64,000 bases of DNA from positions 4,743,501 to 4,807,500 of the forward strand of contig OX940870.1 in assembly GCA_954871525.1 (NCBI GenBank), read 5' to 3'. This DNA comes from Parietaria judaica (Eukaryota; Streptophyta; Magnoliopsida; Rosales; Urticaceae). The stretch's first letter is position 1. The number at the start of each line of letters is the position of its first letter. Both the position numbers and the translations under genes were made by a program. Under the pieces are notes generated by a model that was not told the origin of the DNA, made no database searches, and was given only the letters and a program-made list of their open reading frames with translations. This document shows, piece by piece, positions 31,401-41,024 of this stretch.

Positions 31401-33626
31401 CGTTTATGTTAGACATTTTGAAAAAATCGACTAAAAGGTTTTTTTGCAAATCATAAGCGGTTTCCATGTCCCCGGTATAAGTGGTACGGGAAAACTGCTG
31501 GTACGACGGATTAATCCTTTTCATATATCGTGTGTGGTTGGGATTTTCGACAAAACTCAGCGGAACGCCCGTAGAAAGAATCCATTCGAGTGTCCATTTC
31601 CGTAAATTCACAGCAGAAAGAGCACTTACCTGTGCTGTGTTTACCTCATCGAGCTCCCCGGTTGGGAAGCATACATTAGCGTGTCGGTTTAAGTATCCGG
31701 TTCCCCGCTCCCCCATTCCGTCTAGAATTGTCCCGCACTTTTTGCATGTGGCATTTTTAACACGCTCGCCTCGATCGTTGATGTGCCGATCTTCGTGAAA
31801 AAATTTCCACACCGGGGCCGTGTTTGGCCGTCCCCACGCCAAGCCATGAGGATTAACTCTATTAAAACAAAAGGAAAATCAAAAATTTAAATGTCATAAA
31901 GTTTATTATTCATCATATTGATTTAATTAAAAGTTAAATAAAAAAGTTAACAAAATTAAAATGGTATTTCTTATGTGTGAAAATAATTATCAAACTCTTT
32001 TGGACGGAACTCCCCGAGGTTCCACGGCCAGATCGACTGGAAAGGATGCTATGATCCCGCTTTAGGCCCAAGCTTTTCTAGACAGAACTCCCCGAGGTTC
32101 CCAGGCTAGCTTGGAGGAGATTGCAAAGCAAACCTTATTTAAAAACCAATCTTTCTAAGACACCGCGTAATCCAATAAGAACTTTATAATTATTATCACA
32201 CATACAAATTACCTTTTTAATTTTTTTACCTTATTTAAGTAACCATTTAAAGTTTTATTAAATTAATATGATTAAATGATTATTAAATCTCAAGAAATTC
32301 GTTTCTGATGTGGAAGATCAGTCGGAACCGCAACCACAGAGCATACTAAGACTTTCAAGAGACGTGGCAAATTAATTAATTAAAATAAAATAATTAAATT
32401 AAATTGGAAGGTTTTTAACTTATTAAGTAACCATATAAAGTTTAATTAAATTAATAAGATTAAATGATTATTAAATCTCAAGAAATTCGTTTCTGATGTG
32501 GAAGATCAGTCGGAACCGCAACCACAGAGCATACTAAGACTTTCAAGAGACGTGGCAAATTAATTATTTATTCTAAAATAATTATAATAAAAATAAAAAT
32601 AATATTAAAATAATAATAATTAAAATAATTACCCCGTTTCCGGTCGCGGACGTCGAGCACGTCGAGGACGTTGGACGGAGCCTTCGCCGGTTTCGTTGAT
32701 CGAGAGTGGAGAACCATCGTGGTACGAGCCAACAACAGAGGAATGGTGTGGGCCCACCTCTTCGGCAAGATTGCGTCTTTGAGGCGGTTCCTCCGGCGGT
32801 TGAGATGGGCCCTCCATACGGTCGTCGGCGGGTCCTCCTTGAAACAAGAGTTCAAAAAATGGATCGGTGGTTCCTGCCTCCCCACATCGACGTAGCGTGC
32901 TGCTGTTGACCATTGATGCCGGAACGTGCGTCGGATAATTTGGATTTGGTGGGGAGGGAAGTGTTTCTACAACGGGAATGTAGCCCTCGGGCGTAGGTTG
33001 CGATTGCTCCCCGGCATTAAAATCAGGAAACAAATCCCTAGCCGCCCTACGACCCCCGGAACTACCACCGCTTCTTCGAGACATAATGGGAAATTTGAGA
33101 ACTTGAGAGCTTTAGAGGGAAAAAACTTAGAGAGTTTAGAGAATTTGAGAGAGAGTTGGAAGATTGTTGGTGAGGAAATGAGGGTGGGAGAGGTGGTATT
33201 TATAGGATTTGAGGAGAGAGTTGGGTGGGTGAATAATTATTGAGGTGGGTGAAGTGGGTGAATAAAGTTGGGTGAAAAATATTGAAATTTGAAATTTTTG
33301 GGTTGGAATTCGAGTAAAGTGGGTAAAAATTGTGGTTGGGTAATTAATTTCGGGTAAAATTCGGTTGAAGAGTGGGAATTAATGCCACAAAGAAAAAACA
33401 CCACGCGGATCGCTGACGTGGCGCGTTGTGGGCTGTCGATCGTCTCACGCGGATCACCCTCTCCCACGTCGCGACGACGAGCCCACGTCGCGACCAGTCG
33501 CGACTTACGCCCTTTAATCGCGACGAGTCGCGATGGCTCCAAATTCGCCGCGACGAGTCGCGACTGCCCCATACTCGTCGTGACTCGCAGCTCTAGGTAG
33601 ATCAAGTCCTTCCGAAGTGACGACAT
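18697..33626 (-). CDS. TOPLESS-related co-repressor (LisH-CTLH-WD40), disrupted by a hAT insertion
   Basis: A Groucho/TLE-like co-repressor of the TOPLESS family, which binds EAR-motif repressors in the nucleus. I count about 24 coding exons and 1,020 residues (family about 1,130). The start at 33626 reads MSSLRKDLIY, the family's N-terminus. After ten codons the frame is cut by a hAT element and resumes at 29334 as LIMQFLDEEHYKDVLHT. The CTLH region follows in exons 29210-29031, 28881-28768 and 28675-28517 (FEKESGIYFDSGYFDELV, ALNILVKELKFFATFNEG). Then come about a dozen WD40 repeats, for example SMDFHPSKQTLLL, GRDIRKHLE, CVITCGDDKLIKVWD, HPRDNNIIAVGLEDNTIRIY, ending AVGLSDGSVVLLEPLE before the stop at 18697. 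The Pro-rich linker seen in TOPLESS is nearly absent. Two introns use GC donors. One junction (27986 to 27773) is out of phase in my model. A CT-rich 5' leader probably lies at 34050-34400. By memory it is nearest the divergent member At2g25420. Confidence 0.85.
18915..19200. repeat. Transposon-like remnant in the last intron of the TOPLESS-related gene
   Basis: Starts near taggggtggagctttttgta and repeats accggtat/ggtataaaccgg-type blocks to about 19200 (gcagccggtacgaatat). It resembles the start of hAT elements, without a matching end. It includes a TA microsatellite at about 18990-19008. Confidence 0.3.
20051..20227. mobile_element. Small MITE-like insertion in an intron of the TOPLESS-related gene
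   Basis: The left end is gacggaactacaatttt and the right end is catgcctagttccgtc, giving a 10-bp inverted repeat (gacggaacta). About 177 bp and non-coding. I could not confirm a target-site duplication, so the edges are approximate. Confidence 0.4.
22134..22867. mobile_element. Solo LTR inside an intron of the TOPLESS-related gene
   Basis: 734 bp, starting TGTTGAAAAT and ending ACCCAACA, so the ends form the TGTTG/CAACA pair typical of copia LTRs. It is flanked by taaaa on both sides (22129-22133 and 22868-22872). A TATA box (tctataaattg) lies near 22382, as expected for an LTR promoter read on the plus strand. No primer-binding site or second copy is near, so this is what remains after recombination between two LTRs. 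The flanking repeat is AT-rich and alone would be weak; the LTR ends and TATA box add support. The plus-strand ORFs inside (22395-22852) have no recognisable product. Confidence 0.72.
24038..24107. repeat. (GAA)n microsatellite, intron of the TOPLESS-related gene
   Basis: About 23 uninterrupted GAA units between two WD40 exons (24223-24128 and 23988-23861). The run starts 20 bp beyond the upstream exon. On the gene's strand it is a TTC run, part of a pyrimidine-rich intron. Confidence 0.95.
25408..25493. repeat. (CT)n microsatellite, 43 units
   Basis: An 86-bp perfect TC/CT run, preceded by shorter interrupted runs from 25371. It produces long artificial ORFs of alternating Leu/Ser or Arg/Glu on both strands. 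Confidence 0.97.
25700..26110. repeat. Degenerate tandem array around tttacagttt
   Basis: At least ten occurrences of tttacagtt, spaced irregularly by ggtattggtatatatatt-like spacers. An AT-rich degenerate minisatellite inside the candidate transposon at 25100-26432. Confidence 0.7.
29335..29450. repeat. Left subterminal repeat cluster of the hAT element
   Basis: Repeated cgcgacgtcgcgactcgtcg-type blocks in about 100 bp, GC-rich within AT-rich surroundings. The counterpart lies at 33470-33595. Such motif clusters are where hAT transposases bind. Confidence 0.85.
29953..31842 (-). CDS. hAT transposase with BED zinc finger
   Basis: 629 residues, uninterrupted. Residues about 8-60 form a BED finger: VWKFFHEDRHINDRGERVKN, the CKKCG pair, then LNRHANVC. 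The catalytic region follows, with AFTTDLWSGPSLNDYMS near residue 155 (first acidic residue after the usual hAT pattern) and ISITLDNASSNNAA (second). RCACHIINLIARTG and RWNSTYLM are also family landmarks. The C-terminal dimerisation domain reads FPILARMARDILSIPISSVA, then ESVFSTAQYLINDRRAS. No stop or frameshift appears, so the protein could be active. A 151-codon ORF upstream may be its 5' exon, but the splice phases I tried do not join the two. Confidence 0.95.
   Translation of the reverse strand: MAWGRPNTAPVWKFFHEDRHINDRGERVKNATCKKCGTILDGMGERGTGYLNRHANVCFPTGELDEVNTAQVSALSAVNLRKWTLEWILSTGVPLSFVENPNHTRYMKRINPSYQQFSRTTYTGDMETAYDLQKNLLVDFFKMSNINVAFTTDLWSGPSLNDYMSLTAHYVDDEWNPCQRLLNLSPFECRHTGKNIAEKLFELFGDWGLQNRVISITLDNASSNNAAIMILETMLPASPFRNILHQRCACHIINLIARTGEGHIAHHVEKLRGIVDWIRHPQTTNRWRRFCKDHNHKANKFGLDNNTRWNSTYLMISVVCRQRLPLDHFLGQELPPEARITEAEWATAKKFLAFLKPFYAVTLNFSNQNKPSLNHGLSGLYQISCAFKEFENDPIISPLIESMVAKFKSYWDPPPFSFCFGAILDPHVSDAYGPMMIAIGENIGVDYRNYVNVVNEAFYELYSEYNKRFPQFNSQEEQRAVMASPTKTGYDFSRRLKQRVSRGESTTPLAGDTDGQPTELKRYYGLLFDEDSDEFDVIRWWKIQRDRFPILARMARDILSIPISSVASESVFSTAQYLINDRRASTTNTHVEQIVVLNDLLFNPPVIAERSEPSDLELMTERFNAMFPE
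32234..32575. repeat. Direct repeat of about 150 bp inside the hAT element
   Basis: Copies at about 32234-32385 and 32421-32575 share ctcaagaaattcgtttctga, then tgtggaagatcagtcggaac and catactaagactttcaagag with few changes. They lie between the upstream ORF and the transposase ORF. A shorter pair, aactccccgaggttcc, lies at about 32010 and 32088. Non-coding. Confidence 0.85.
32629..33084 (-). CDS. Upstream ORF of the hAT element (Pro/Arg-rich, 151 codons)
   Basis: Starts MSRRSGGSSGGRRAARDLFP and is rich in Pro, Gly, Arg and Ser, ending RPRRARRPRPETG at a GT (GGGTAATT). It could be a 5' exon of the transposase supplying a nuclear signal, or a separate small protein. GG|GTAATT is a usable donor, but with the acceptor before MAWGRP the phases do not match, so the link is unproven. 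No known domain is visible. Confidence 0.5.
   Translation of the reverse strand: MSRRSGGSSGGRRAARDLFPDFNAGEQSQPTPEGYIPVVETLPSPPNPNYPTHVPASMVNSSTLRRCGEAGTTDPFFELLFQGGPADDRMEGPSQPPEEPPQRRNLAEEVGPHHSSVVGSYHDGSPLSINETGEGSVQRPRRARRPRPETG
33470..33595. repeat. Right subterminal repeat cluster of the hAT element
   Basis: Blocks such as cgcgaccagtcgcgac and cgacgagtcgcgatgg, complementary in type to those at 29335-29450. Confidence 0.85.
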
Positions 33627-34119
33627 TGATTCTCACTTCACTTGCGATCTACAGAATCAACAATTATTCAACTCATTAAATATTTTATAAATAAATAAAT
33701 AAAAGCTTCATTGATTCACTCTCTAAATGGATTCTTGGTATCATAAATATTTTTTAATATGTATGTATAAAAAAATAAATTGAAGACTACCTTCGAACAC
33801 GACAAGAAATAAATATGGCAAACGGTCTCGCCATTGAAAGCTATTTATTCAGTTATAAATAAATAAATAATGTTTTTATCTTTACATAAACGTGATATAT
33901 ATACATTTAATAATTCTGATAAATAATAAAATCATAATAAAACGAGTTTCTTCTAGAAATCAAACGCGAGTCTGGGTTTTTTCTTTTGTCCGAAATGCAT
34001 TATTTAAAAAATAAATATTTATTTCCAGAAAAAAAATAAAGAAATGCGATCTTTACGGGAAGAAAGCGATCGGTTCGAATCGAAGAACCCTAGAAACTCA
34101 TGATCAGATTCAGAAGAGA

Positions 34120-34420
34120 TCAAAAATGGTGTTTTTGAACACCATTCATTAAGCGATGCTGTTCGATGGCCAAAGTGAAGACGCAAAACAAAACAAAAAA
34201 CCCAGAAAAAACGTATGCTTCGAGAGTAAACAAAAATGGTGGAGAAGAGAAAAAAAGAGTAGAAAGAAGAAGATGAACCAGAAGGAAGAAGCTTGAAAAA
34301 GATCGATCAGCTTTCTCTCTCTCTCTGAGTATGAGCCTCGCTCTCCTTCTTCTCCGAGTGACTGACTGTGTGGAGGCTTCAGTGCTGAAATGCATGAATT
34401 TATAGGATCAGGCGGCACTA
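34120..34420 (-). promoter_or_regulatory. Likely 5' leader and promoter of the TOPLESS-related gene
   Basis: On the minus strand this is a pyrimidine-rich tract with a CTCTCTCT-type microsatellite (34313-34326) about 0.5-0.7 kb upstream of the ATG at 33626. An acceptor (gattctgtag) just before that ATG suggests a 5' UTR intron. Transcription start not determined. Confidence 0.4.
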
Positions 34421-35329
34421 ACGAGGATAAGTGCTCTGCTTATGCTGATAAGGGCACCAACTTATCAGTGCTGGGTGACTGGGCCCAAGACACTGACAGC
34501 TGCTCAAAGGCCGGTTTCCGCAAACAACCCACAAGTTTAATTTCCGGGTATATTTAAAGTGGTCTGATTTAGTTTATCATTATGAATTTTACACATTATT
34601 AAAAATTGATACATCTTGTGTATGTCCGATATTATGAATATAGCGTAAAATTAACAACGATGGAGTCTTCGTTAAAAAATAAATATATATATTCTAAATT
34701 AAAAAATAATAACGTATATTTTAAGGGGAAAAGTTAATTTCTTACGAAAATGAATTTTTGATAAATTCTGAGATATTATGTTAGAGTTGTTGTGGAAAAA
34801 AATAAAAATAAAAAGATCAAATTTAAGAGTCTCGCGCTCATTTGAAATATCGTGGGTATACCGAGAGTTTCAGATCGAGCTAGTGTTCTTATTGTGCTCT
34901 CTCCACCTCGAGATCGCCACTGTTAGTTTGACTTCAGTTTAATTATTGACTACACTTTCTAAATGTAGTTTTTATTTATTAAATGTAATTATATTCTATT
35001 TTGTGAATGGTGTTTTGCGTTAATGATTTTGTAATTTAGACTTATTTGACAATCCATATATTCATCATTCTATTTCAAGGATATATATATGTTTTATCTT
35101 ATTTAAATTTATAAGTTTTAGTAATCTGTTGCTATCATATTAATTGACAGTATTTTTTTTTAACAAAATGGTCATATATTTATTAGAAAAAAAAATACTA
35201 ATATTAACTTATTAAGATATGATTTAGAAAATTCAAGCTATATATAAAAACATAATGAAATAAAGAAGGAATATTTATTGGTAATAAGCTGCTGATGAGT
35301 GATTTAAATATATATAAAGCAAGGGATTG
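34421..35329. other. AT-rich intergenic DNA
   Basis: Nothing coding. It lies upstream of the TOPLESS-related leader and next to the left end of the copia-type element. No structured repeat apart from short A/T runs. Confidence 0.4.
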
Positions 35330-35334
35330 AATAC

Positions 35335-35879
35335 TGTTGAATATTGAAGCCCACAATAAAGCCCATAGCTTCAGCAAGTACAAAACGACAAATAAGTGTC
35401 CAAACGACATGCCATTTGGAATTAATGAATGAAGCGTTATAAGCCATCAGATGAAGAAAGAATAGACGGCTGAGATCAAAAGCCCCAAATAGCTTTCCTT
35501 CTTTAGCTCGACAGGTTCTAAAACAAAGGGATGGATTTTTCTGGTTCTCTCTCATGAAGGTGCTCTCATGGTGTTAGAGATTAGGGATTCTCGGTTTTCT
35601 TCTTATTTTCTTCTTTCTTGAGTGATTATGTATGAGCGAATATGTAATGGGAGATTCGAGGGTGTAATCGGACGATATCATAGTGCATGGCTTTCGGGAA
35701 GTTCGCCGGAGCAAAGAGTGGATGTAACGTCGGAGATCGGGTTTTGATCTCCGGCCGAACCACTCTCTAAATGGTTGTCTCTTTCCTTTCTTCTTGCGTT
35801 GATTTCGATTATTCTTCGGCAATGGTTTGCATTAATCCGCGTTTATATTTTCGTGCAAGAATCGCATGAATTCGCAACA
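35335..35879 (+). repeat. 5' LTR of the copia-type element
   Basis: 545 bp, TG...CA ends. I found no difference from 40346-40890 by eye. Confidence 0.94.
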
Positions 35880-35880
35880 G

Positions 35881-35893
35881 TGGTATTAGAGCA
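35881..35893 (+). promoter_or_regulatory. Primer-binding site of the copia-type element
   Basis: tggtattagagca, one base after the 5' LTR. It matches the initiator Met-tRNA type with one change (tatt for tatc). Confidence 0.85.
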
Positions 35894-37578
35894 CGGTTGA
35901 GCGATTCCAGACGAAGAAGGAGCGATTACGGCATGCTCGGGTTTCTTAGACCGGTCAAGGTCGATTTCAGCGAGTATCGTGTTATACGGCCGCATGAAGG
36001 TCCAGGGAGGTCATAGTACCGATGAAGGTTCGCATCTCCGATTACGGGTGGTCTGATGAAGGTTTAAGATATTCGATTCGGACGAGAATCGATCTCAGAT
36101 CACGGCGATGTTCGTTAACAAAGATTCCGAAAATTCCGACGAGCTCTGCGAATTCATCTCGAGTAATAAAGCATATCTGGTATAAAACTTCCACTTTATC
36201 TCTGAATTATTTTAAAAGCTTTCTTGATTGTTCTTAAAAACTGTGTTTCACAACTCTTGTTTACAGATTTCAGAATTCGTATGATTCTTGACTAGTTTTC
36301 TGTATGTTATGTTTTGTGTACAGTTTTGAGGTTAGTTTAAGGATAAACTAATATATGATTATTAAATCTGTAATTCCTGTATTCTTATGATTCAAGATAT
36401 GTGACTATTATTTGGATTATGATCGATGTGTTCTATGATTTGCAAGTGAATGTAAGATATATATATATATATATATGTTGTATATTATGTATCATGATTG
36501 AATATTTTTCTTGCAAAGTTAATTGAGTGCCCTTGATATAATCTGATTGTCTTGCTCTTGATAAGGCTTTGTGTTTTCAAATTAAAGTGTTTTAATTTTT
36601 TGTTCATGGCCACGACAGTTTTTTGGTTCTTAAAGGAAGTGTTTTATGATAATAGTAAAGAGATTAATCTGGTCTTGCTTGACTAACTTTCTGTCTATGA
36701 CAATAGTACAGAACTAGTTGTAAAGTTTGAATATTTTATTAAAACTTAAGTCTCTTTATTGTTGAAATTCCTTGAACCTTTAATCTGTTGGTTATTATAT
36801 GTATTAGAGAAGACAAAAATGAGAAGAAATAGTTCATGATCTTGTTTCTATTTGAGTTTAGCCTTTATGTTATACTCTGTTCATTTTTCAGGATAGATAA
36901 TATTATTATGGTCGACTATGTGAGAAACATAATTTCTTATCTATCCATGTGTTATATTTCGGTCGGTGTGAATTTGGTTTTTTATTTCATTTATGCGCTC
37001 TCGATTTAATCCCGCTAATTGTAAATTGATTTTCAGTACTTTGGCACTTGAAGATTTTGAAAAATAATCCACACTATATGTGATCTCTGAAAAAATATTG
37101 ATTTTCTCACATATCTTAGTATTTATGAAATCTTCATGCCATTGTTTGAACTGAAGTTAATTTGAGTATTTTTTACCTCTGTCTTTACAGTTAATTATCG
37201 GGTTAATTCTAATTTGTTGAGTCGCATAGGTCAAAATGTTATTGATTTAACCGACTTAAAGGTCTTGTGGATAATTTAGTTTTTTTATTGGTTTTGGCGT
37301 ATCCTAGTATTTCTGTTTTTTCAGATTGATCAAATTTTTTTGCCTTTATTTAAGAACTTGTGAATTAAATTCAAATTTGTTGAGCTAGATAAGGCATTTA
37401 AGGTTATCGTTGACTCGTATACTCAAACTTGTTTGAGTTTATGAAAATGATCGATGTCAATAAGTGTCTGAATAAGAGATTTAAATTCAGCTTGTATTCT
37501 TTGTACTTTCAGTATGATTTATTCTTGCTATATATATGTGTTTGTGGTTCGCTTGTTAGAAGTTCTTTTGCAGGATGG

Positions 37579-37638
37579 GCTTCCATGTTCGAAACCACTA
37601 TGTGCGATGGCAAAAGTGATTTCGGGAGGTGGAAATAA
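37579..37638 (+). pseudogene. Relic of copia gag start
   Basis: The end of a plus-strand ORF reads FETTMCDGKSDFGRWK followed by a stop. The DGKxDFxxW pattern is typical of the first residues of Ty1/copia gag. Nothing after the stop continues the domain, so only a relic remains. Confidence 0.4.
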
Positions 37639-40345
37639 GAGATTGCCTTGTTATTTTATAACAAGATGGAAATTTCTCTTGGGCCCAAGGTGAATTTAAT
37701 GGTGTTGAGTAACCATTGAAGGTAAAGTTCATATCATTGACTTACCAACAGTGATTGTTTGGTAAGCTCATATTTTTACCCTTGTGCATTTTTCTTCTAA
37801 CTAGGTATAGTTAAAGGCATGTATTTTATTTTAATTGGATATCGCAAATATCAATTGTCAAACTAGATGAGATACAATTTTGACATCATTTGCTTTATGG
37901 TTATGATTTTTTGAATTGTCTATCTCTTGCTATGCTATGATGATGCTAGTGAATTATAATAGACATTATAGATATAACCTGGCTGCATTGATATGTCATG
38001 AGTTGTTCTTCCCTTTCTTACATATGCATAATGATATATCAAGATTAATGCTTTAGAAACATAATTCAGAGATTAAAGTAGTATTATTTATTGTGGAAGT
38101 TAGTCGTACTTTTTTTTTTTTAATGAGTTTTTCTGCTTTTGAATGTTTGAAAAGTTCACAGCATGATATGAAGTTTGGTATTGCATGTGTAGGATATAAT
38201 CATTTAGACTTTTACGATACTTAAAGTCTGATTCCATTTGTACCTTTTTCTAAGTGTCTTGTATTTGTGGAAAAGTGGTATATTCCAGTATATAGACTAT
38301 ATGAGAGGTTCTTTGGCTGAATCTGTTTTTGAATTGAATGATGATGTTACTGCATGCTGTTATAAGTTTAATACTCTTCTTCATTGCATTTTTTCAAATT
38401 GTCTCAAAATGTATATGCTTTATGGAATTGAACGGATGAAGTTTTGAAACGAATTTTTTACGATTATGTACTTGTGTTCTATGATTATATGGTTTATAAA
38501 TGCGCAGAAGTTCATATGCATATGAATTCTACAGATGTTGTTTTTTTTTATTTTGAGACTAACCTAACAGGATGATGAGAAGTGGCACCCGGAGCTTGGC
38601 TAGATGAGCAAATTAAAAGGGTTTAACGTTCTTCTCGGCAAATAAATGTTAGGTAAGTTAAACTAGACTCAAATGAAACTTATGTGTTACTAGTTTGATA
38701 TATAGTTTTGAGTTTTAGTTTGGGATGTCATATTTTCTCTCTCTTTCATTAGATCACGTGCTCTCTGATTAATGAGATTATATGAAATTAGCCTGTTGCA
38801 TAGAAATCTTTAATGCATCGTAGATGTTTTTCCTTCCAATGTCTATATTGATAGATTACGCATAGGAAAAAGCCATATATGATTATTGAGTCTTCAAGCC
38901 GGTAGAAAACATAAGGGATGGACGTGTGATGTCGTGTTATGGTCGGATTAGGTACCGGAATTAGGTTATGTGTGTCTTTGGTATAGGAAATTCCAAAGGG
39001 TAGAACTAGACCATAGATCCTGTGTTTTGTGTTTTCTTGTTATAGCTTGAGCATTATAGAACCAAGGGTACTTGTTTATGGGAAATGGGGGCCATGAACA
39101 TCAAGATAGCTTGTTCAGGTGGAGACACTATCCTTGATTAAGGTCGCTTTCCCATTTAAGTCGTCTTAGAAAAGAGAAGAAAAAGAGGAAAAGAAACCGT
39201 GAGTAGAGAGGAAAAAACCGAGTGCACCTTGTTTTAGGTGGAGTCCATGAGTATTTTTTTGAGTAGGGGTTCTAAGTATAGCATACCTATTGAGATAAAA
39301 TATAGGTGGCGGTAGTGAGCTTGTGGTATAGCGACGTACTGGGTATTCAATGTTGTTCAGGTCAAGGAGTTCTAGCCTAGAGAGTGTTAGATGTCAACTA
39401 ATTTTTGCTTGTGCCTGTGAGATAGCAACTGTCCAGTTACTAGTGTTGTTCAAGCCGGGGATACTAACCAAAGGGTGAGTTAGTATGACTACCAAGTAGA
39501 GCCAGCGATTGGGTAAGGAATATTTAGGTTCCCATCCCGGAAAATCCTATGCAGACTTTGTGAGATCGGTTATGGATAGTTGTTCTTGTGGTTAAGATCA
39601 ATTTGGGTTTACCGTTCATTTAGATTCGAACCTGCTCGTAGATTGTGAGTTTATAACAGCGCATGGATATGGTTGTAAACCATGGTAGCATTGATGAAGA
39701 GTTAAGGTTAATATTAGACTTGAGATTTTTTTTGTAAAACCTAGCACTAGACAGTTATACAATGTTCTTGATTAGACGTAATCACTACATTTGTATGAAT
39801 GCTTATACTAGAAAATGGTTAATGTATACGATTAGACGTAATCTCTACATTATATTATTATATACTAGTCTTGAAGATTATCTAGGTTTGTACAAAGTTT
39901 GGGAATTGGTAATTCTCTGTTCTGTCTATTAGCCTATGTTGATTCATGCTAAGATTGTATTTGACCATATTTTTAGTCAATTACGGATATGTTGTTGTTA
40001 TGGAAATTCATGTTTAATTTTATCATGTGACTGGTTTATATATTACTGTTGATACAGTTTTATTTATGAAATACTTGGTACGTATGATCTTGTTGGGTAT
40101 GGTGTTTGAGATGTTGCAGGAGGTTAAAACCTGTAGGTACACCGAACACCGTTTGAAGATAAACTATTGGTGAGTATTTCAAGTTATCAGCGAGGATGGC
40201 GAAAATACCCCTAAGCGATGCACTTAGGTATCCGATGAACATATTAGAGTGAGGAAAATGTAAAGAAGAGAGTTAAACATCAAGGTGGAGCTACCGAGCT
40301 AGTTAAGGAGACAGCATTTGGGAATTGGACTTCAAGGTGGAGATT

Positions 40346-40890
40346 TGTTGAATATTGAAGCCCACAATAAAGCCCATAGCTTCAGCAAGTACAAAACGAC
40401 AAATAAGTGTCCAAACGACATGCCATTTGGAATTAATGAATGAAGCGTTATAAGCCATCAGATGAAGAAAGAATAGACGGCTGAGATCAAAAGCCCCAAA
40501 TAGCTTTCCTTCTTTAGCTCGACAGGTTCTAAAACAAAGGGATGGATTTTTCTGGTTCTCTCTCATGAAGGTGCTCTCATGGTGTTAGAGATTAGGGATT
40601 CTCGGTTTTCTTCTTATTTTCTTCTTTCTTGAGTGATTATGTATGAGCGAATATGTAATGGGAGATTCGAGGGTGTAATCGGACGATATCATAGTGCATG
40701 GCTTTCGGGAAGTTCGCCGGAGCAAAGAGTGGATGTAACGTCGGAGATCGGGTTTTGATCTCCGGCCGAACCACTCTCTAAATGGTTGTCTCTTTCCTTT
40801 CTTCTTGCGTTGATTTCGATTATTCTTCGGCAATGGTTTGCATTAATCCGCGTTTATATTTTCGTGCAAGAATCGCATGAATTCGCAACA
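40346..40890 (+). repeat. 3' LTR of the copia-type element
   Basis: 545 bp, preceded by the purine tract aaggtggagatt (40334-40345) and followed by the target duplication aatac. Confidence 0.94.
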
Positions 40891-41024
40891 AATACTTTTT
40901 TTTTTTTACGATCATTATTTATATATAGTATATTTTTAGATAATCTTAATCATATTATAAAGTCATTACGAATTGCTTAATTCAATAATAAATTATAATA
41001 AGTGCATTACTATTTATTATTACT

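Larger units (their letters stand above)
29335..33595 (-). mobile_element. hAT transposon, possibly autonomous, in exon 1 of the TOPLESS-related gene
   Basis: 4,261 bp with terminal inverted repeats TAGAGCTG...CAGCTCTA, flanked by the perfect 8-bp duplication ggtagatc (29327-29334 and 33596-33603); 8 bp is diagnostic of hAT. Both ends are packed with tcgcgac/gtcgcga motifs, palindrome-like subterminal repeats expected to bind transposase. The element carries a 629-codon transposase ORF and a second ORF upstream of it, both on the minus strand and so in the same direction as the host gene. The joined flanks restore the LisH reading frame exactly. Confidence 0.96.
35335..40890 (+). mobile_element. 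Young LARD-type (non-coding) copia LTR element
   Basis: 5,556 bp. LTRs of 545 bp (35335-35879 and 40346-40890) begin TGTTGAATATTG and end ATTCGCAACA, and by eye are identical. The perfect 5-bp duplication aatac flanks the element (35330-35334 and 40891-40895). The primer-binding site tggtattagagca follows the 5' LTR, and the purine tract aaggtggagatt precedes the 3' LTR, as in Ty1/copia. The 4.47-kb interior has no gag or pol ORF. One short frame at about 37580-37638 reads MFETTMCDGKSDFGRWK then stops, resembling the start of copia gag (FDGxxDFxxW). It cannot move without help, yet identical LTRs imply very recent movement. Confidence 0.94.
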
